Shown here piece after piece: positions 61,385 to 64,000 of a DNA stretch of 64,000 bases (within the stretch, counting starts at the first letter, position 1; each line of letters opens with the position of its first letter). Source of the DNA: Cronobacter turicensis z3032 (lineage in GTDB: Bacteria; Pseudomonadota; Gammaproteobacteria; Enterobacterales; Enterobacteriaceae); contig FN543093.2 of the NCBI GenBank assembly GCA_000027065.2, positions 934,074 to 998,073 on the forward strand. The letters run 5' to 3'. The position numbers were made by a program, and so were the translations under genes. A model generated the notes under the pieces. The model saw only the letters and a program-made list of their open reading frames with translations, was not told the DNA's origin and did no database searches.

Positions 61385-61969
61385 TTAGACTATCGCGTTC
61401 AGCGCCGCGTATTGCAGCAGCATGATGGTTTTGGCATCGACAATCTCACCGTCGCGTACCGCGCGCAGCGCGTCATCAATGGGCATTTTCACCACCTCAA
61501 TATCCTCGCCCTCATCCGCGACGCCGCCGCCGGTGCCGCTCCGCCGCGCCGGATCGTATTCGCCGATAAAGAAATAGAGTTTTTCCGTGACCGAGCCGGG
61601 GCTCATATAGGCTTCAAACACTTTCTCGACGTTATCCACCAGATAGCCGGTCTCTTCTTCGGCTTCGGCCCGGATGCGCGTTTCGGGATCGGCTTCATCC
61701 AGCAGGCCCGCTGCCGTTTCGGTTAGTAAGGTATTGTAACCGTTGAGGAAAACTGGCAGCCGAAACTGGCGGGTGAGAATGACGCAGCGCTCGGCGCGGT
61801 TATACAGCAGGATGGTGGCGCCGTTGCCGCGATCGTAGGCTTCGCGGCTCTGGCGCTGCCACTGACCGTCGCGGCGCTGGTAATCAAAGGTATATTTTTT
61901 CAGCACATACCAGTCATCTGACAGGGTTTGCGTTTCGATGATGCGTACTTTTTCACGAACAGATGGCAT
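61385..61969 (-). CDS. nudK: NUDIX hydrolase NudK (GDP-mannose pyrophosphatase)
   Basis: A 194-residue NUDIX enzyme closely resembling E. coli NudK (191): the strings YDRGNGATILLYN, AAGLLDEADPE and VFEAYMSPGSVTEKLYFFIGEY, with the Nudix box AEEETGYLV. It hydrolyses GDP-mannose and related sugar nucleotides. The ATG at 61969 gives the family length; longer frames run into the divergent promoter region. It is divergent from a DeoR gene, with direct repeats between. Confidence 0.88.
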   Translation of the reverse strand: MPSVREKVRIIETQTLSDDWYVLKKYTFDYQRRDGQWQRQSREAYDRGNGATILLYNRAERCVILTRQFRLPVFLNGYNTLLTETAAGLLDEADPETRIRAEAEEETGYLVDNVEKVFEAYMSPGSVTEKLYFFIGEYDPARRSGTGGGVADEGEDIEVVKMPIDDALRAVRDGEIVDAKTIMLLQYAALNAIV

Positions 61970-62003
61970 GATGACCTCTCCACAGGTAGAATTGGCAACA
62001 TAA

Positions 62004-62039
62004 CGTGCATATTCGTGCATGGTCAAGAAAATTCGTGCA
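62004..62039. promoter_or_regulatory. Phased CGTGCA direct repeats between nudK and the deoR-type gene
   Basis: CGTGCA occurs at 62004-62009, 62014-62019 and 62034-62039, the last two within the longer ATTCGTGCA. The spacings of 10 and 20 bases place the copies on the same helix face. They lie in the 82-base divergent gap and are the likely operator of the DeoR-type regulator. Confidence 0.6.
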
Positions 62040-62051
62040 ACAGGAACCGGC

Positions 62052-62807
62052 ATGCTGACGTCACAACGTAAGAAGCTCATTCTGGAAAAGCTGGCGGCGG
62101 AAGGGCAGGTGCAGTCCCGCGCGCTCAGCGAGTGGTTTAACGTCTCCGAAGATACGATCCGGCGCGATCTGCGGGAACTCTCCGCCGAAGGCCGTCTGCA
62201 ACGGGTGCATGGCGGGGCGTTGCCCGCCTCAGCGGCAGTGGTGGATTACGCCGGGCGCAGCCAGCTTTCGCTTGATTCCAAGCGGGCGGTCGCGCGCCGC
62301 GCCGCCGCGCTGATTGAACCGGGGCAAATCGTGATGCTCGACGGCGGCACCACGACCGGCGAACTGGTGAAATGCCTGCCGCCGGAACTCGCCATTACGG
62401 TGATCACCCACAGCCCCGGCATTGCGCTGCAACTGGTGGAGCATCCGCGCATTGAGGTGATCCTCATCGGCGGGCGGCTGTTTAAACACTCGATAGTCTC
62501 GGTGGGGGCGGCGGCCATTGAAGCGATGAGCCATCTGCGCGCCGACCTGTTCTTTTTGGGCGTCACCGGCGTGCATGCCGACGCGGGCCTCAGCACCGGC
62601 GATTACGAAGAGGCGTGCGTCAAACGCGCGCTGGCCTCACGCGCCGCGGAAACGGTGGTGATGGCCTCGCGTGAAAAGCTCAACGCCGCTTCCGCGTTTT
62701 GTATTGGCGATATGTCGCTGGTCAATACGCTGATCGTTGAGGGCGATACCGCCGACACGCTGCTGGCGCCTTTCGAAGCCCGGGGCGTGACGGTGATAAA
62801 GGCATAA
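62052..62807 (+). CDS. DeoR/GlpR family transcriptional regulator
   Basis: A 251-residue regulator. The N-terminal helix-turn-helix reads ERKK-like at the start (SQRKKLILEKLAAEGQVQSRALSEWFNVSEDTIRRDLRELSAEGRLQRVHGGA), and the sugar-phosphate sensor domain follows (ITVITHSPGIALQL, EVILIGGRL, DLFFLGVTGVHADAGLST). The ATG at 62052 follows CAGGAA. It may govern nudK and the DUF4406 gene from the shared promoter region; the ligand is unknown. Confidence 0.87.
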   Translation: MLTSQRKKLILEKLAAEGQVQSRALSEWFNVSEDTIRRDLRELSAEGRLQRVHGGALPASAAVVDYAGRSQLSLDSKRAVARRAAALIEPGQIVMLDGGTTTGELVKCLPPELAITVITHSPGIALQLVEHPRIEVILIGGRLFKHSIVSVGAAAIEAMSHLRADLFFLGVTGVHADAGLSTGDYEEACVKRALASRAAETVVMASREKLNAASAFCIGDMSLVNTLIVEGDTADTLLAPFEARGVTVIKA

Positions 62808-62986
62808 CCTCCCTGGAAATTGCAGGTATAAAAACCAGGCGATGCCTGCTAGCGTAAAGGGATGAACCTATTTTCTGCTGTAAACGCCGCGATTATTCGC
62901 ACTGCCTTCAGGCCGGTGGGATAACGCGTATCGCTGACCCGCCTGCACGGCGGGCGCCTTGCAGGCTCAACACTGTGAGGTTCGCT

Positions 62987-63511
62987 ATGTCTCGATCCCT
63001 TTCATCGCCCCATACGCCAACGCTCTATCTGCTGTGCGGCAAAATCGCCGCCGGGAAATCGACGCTCGCGGCGACGCTTGCGCGCGAGCATAACGCCGTT
63101 ATCGTCAGCGAAGACGCCTGGCTTGCGCGGCTTTACGGCCCGGAAATGCACGATGTAGCCGACTACGTGCGCTGCGCCGCCAGACTTAAAGAGGCGATGA
63201 CGCCGCATCTGGAGGCGCTGCTGCGCGCTGGCGTCAGTCTGGTGCTCGATTTCCCGGCCAACACGCTGCAAAGCCGCGCGTGGATGAAAACGCTGATTAC
63301 CACGAGCGGCGCGGCGCATGAACTGCACTGGCTGGACGTGCCTGACGCGGTGTGCCTTGCGCGTCTGCGGGCGCGAAACCTGCAGGGTGACCATGATTTT
63401 GCCGCCACCGATGCCCAGTTCGCGCAGATAACGCGGTATTTCGTTCCGCCCGATGCGCAGGAAGGGTTTAACGTGGTGGCGCACCGTGGCGACCCCGGAA
63501 ACTGCGCATAA
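62987..63511 (+). CDS. P-loop kinase-like ATPase
   Basis: A 174-residue protein with the Walker A motif CGKIAAGKST near residues 18-27, an acidic SEDAWLARLYGPE segment after it, and LVLDFPANTLQSR in place of a typical Walker B. It resembles small AAA/zeta-toxin-like or shikimate-kinase-like NTPases that phosphorylate small molecules. The ATG at 62987 has GTGAGG before it; that GTG is also an in-frame start at 62975 but overlaps the ribosome binding site. There is no partner antitoxin, so a free-standing kinase is more likely than a toxin. Confidence 0.75.
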   Translation: MSRSLSSPHTPTLYLLCGKIAAGKSTLAATLAREHNAVIVSEDAWLARLYGPEMHDVADYVRCAARLKEAMTPHLEALLRAGVSLVLDFPANTLQSRAWMKTLITTSGAAHELHWLDVPDAVCLARLRARNLQGDHDFAATDAQFAQITRYFVPPDAQEGFNVVAHRGDPGNCA

Positions 63512-63584
63512 TCCGCCAACGCTGTCTATCCTGTGAATAAGCGCGTCTGAAAACGGTTATGCGGATAATTTCAGGAGGGGCAGT

Positions 63585-63752
63585 ATGAAGTTTTTCTATT
63601 TTATTTCGTTAATCGCGGCGGCCAGTTATCTTTTCGCCTTTTTGCCGAGAGCGAAAAGCGACCGCGAGCCGCTGGCTTACTGGGGTTGCTGGATTTATCT
63701 GGGCGCTTCGGCGCTGTACTGGGCGATTTACGGAATAAGACATTATTTTTAA
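63585..63752 (+). CDS. Very small inner-membrane protein
   Basis: A 55-residue protein with two hydrophobic segments: MKFFYFISLIAAASYLFAFL at the start and WGCWIYLGASALYWAIYGI later, joined by a basic/acidic stretch RAKSDREP. The start is strongly supported by TCAGGAGGGG before the ATG. The frame is too short for routine gene finders. I do not recognise the family; it may be a small membrane protein of the stress-induced kind. Confidence 0.6.
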   Translation: MKFFYFISLIAAASYLFAFLPRAKSDREPLAYWGCWIYLGASALYWAIYGIRHYF

Positions 63753-64000
63753 TCGTGGTAAACATTCGCCGGGGAATAATACCCGGCGTTTAGCAATATT
63801 TCCCTTAAAAAGTAAATGACGAGGGTAATAATCCTAAAGCGTTTATTTTTACTCCTCTTCATAATTCCATCGCATTCTTTACAAAAATACGCTATCTTTT
63901 CGCGCGCAAAAGCATCACTCTGACGCTTAGCGTCATCGCCGTGGGTGAAGCCGCCCGGATAATCACCCGGGTATGTTAAAAAGTTGTTTTAAATACAAGG
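63753..64000. other. Window-end intergenic stretch
   Basis: About 250 bases with no gene. A short perfect hairpin TGACGC / GCGTCA lies near 63920-63935, and ATAATCACCCGGG lies near 63970. It probably leads into a gene beyond the window. Confidence 0.4.

Noticed and set aside
62987..63511. Zeta-type toxin of a toxin-antitoxin pair
   Set aside because: No small antitoxin gene lies upstream; the Walker A protein is better described as a free-standing kinase-like ATPase.

Overview
The window reads as chromosomal DNA from a GC-rich member of the Enterobacteriaceae. The evidence is close resemblance of many products to E. coli, Salmonella and Klebsiella proteins (MaeA, LacZ/LacY, MetNIQ-like, NudK), a complete Klebsiella-type pqqABCDEF operon, a phenolic acid decarboxylase and a Salmonella/Klebsiella-type myo-inositol (iol) regulon. 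A Cronobacter/Franconibacter/Enterobacter/Kosakonia-type organism fits, but the sequence alone does not let me name the genus. Most genes have high GC; the obvious AT-rich exceptions are at about 0-3, 11.2-13.3 and 17.3-19.8 kb.

Region 0-20 kb is accessory and metabolic DNA mixed together. It opens with a phage-like leader and small orphan genes: an unassigned cytosolic protein, a small membrane protein, a DUF1493 protein, a lipoprotein resembling type VI secretion (T6SS) immunity lipoproteins, and a 93-residue unknown. A peptidase T fragment follows, then a minus-strand CHAP-type peptidoglycan amidase with a periplasmic immunity-like partner. The whole PQQ cofactor operon (minus strand) and an M19 dipeptidase come next. 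After them lie two DUF943 genes (one frameshifted) and a Tlde1-like L,D-transpeptidase toxin with an overlapping membrane immunity candidate. A GlxA-type regulator, a second GAPDH, and a RidA/TetR divergon with triple operators lead into a two-gene anti-phage CBASS-type system: a CD-NTase with an S-4TM membrane effector.

Region 20-29 kb holds an SDR oxidoreductase, the lactose operon (lacI divergent from lacZY, no lacA, two operator copies and CRP-like sites), NAD-malic enzyme maeA and a small membrane protein.

Region 29-43 kb is a contiguous myo-inositol catabolic island: an iolI-like gene, iolA, iolB, the RpiR-type regulator iolR, iolC (kinase fused to a DUF2090 aldolase-like domain), iolD, iolG, iolH, iolE and transporter iolT. 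A repeated ATGAAAT/ATTTCAT inverted motif lies upstream of nearly every transcription unit and is probably the IolR operator. Together these genes import inositol and convert it through ketoinositol, diketoinositol and deoxyglucuronate intermediates to acetyl-CoA-level products.

Region 43-64 kb is ordinary enteric accessory metabolism. It holds a Tat-exported PhoX phosphatase, a second metNIQ-like transporter with a non-lipoprotein binding protein, a GH15 glucoamylase/trehalase-like enzyme and padC with a divergent LysR. Next are two DUF606 membrane proteins, another LysR regulator, an AI-2E family exporter-like protein, and a SulP transporter overlapping a beta-carbonic anhydrase. An AraC regulator, an SDR, a small membrane protein, a degenerate EAL-HDOD protein, a DUF4406 protein, nudK divergent from a DeoR regulator, a P-loop kinase and a 55-residue membrane protein close the window. 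I see no rRNA, tRNA, CRISPR array, integrase or complete insertion sequence.
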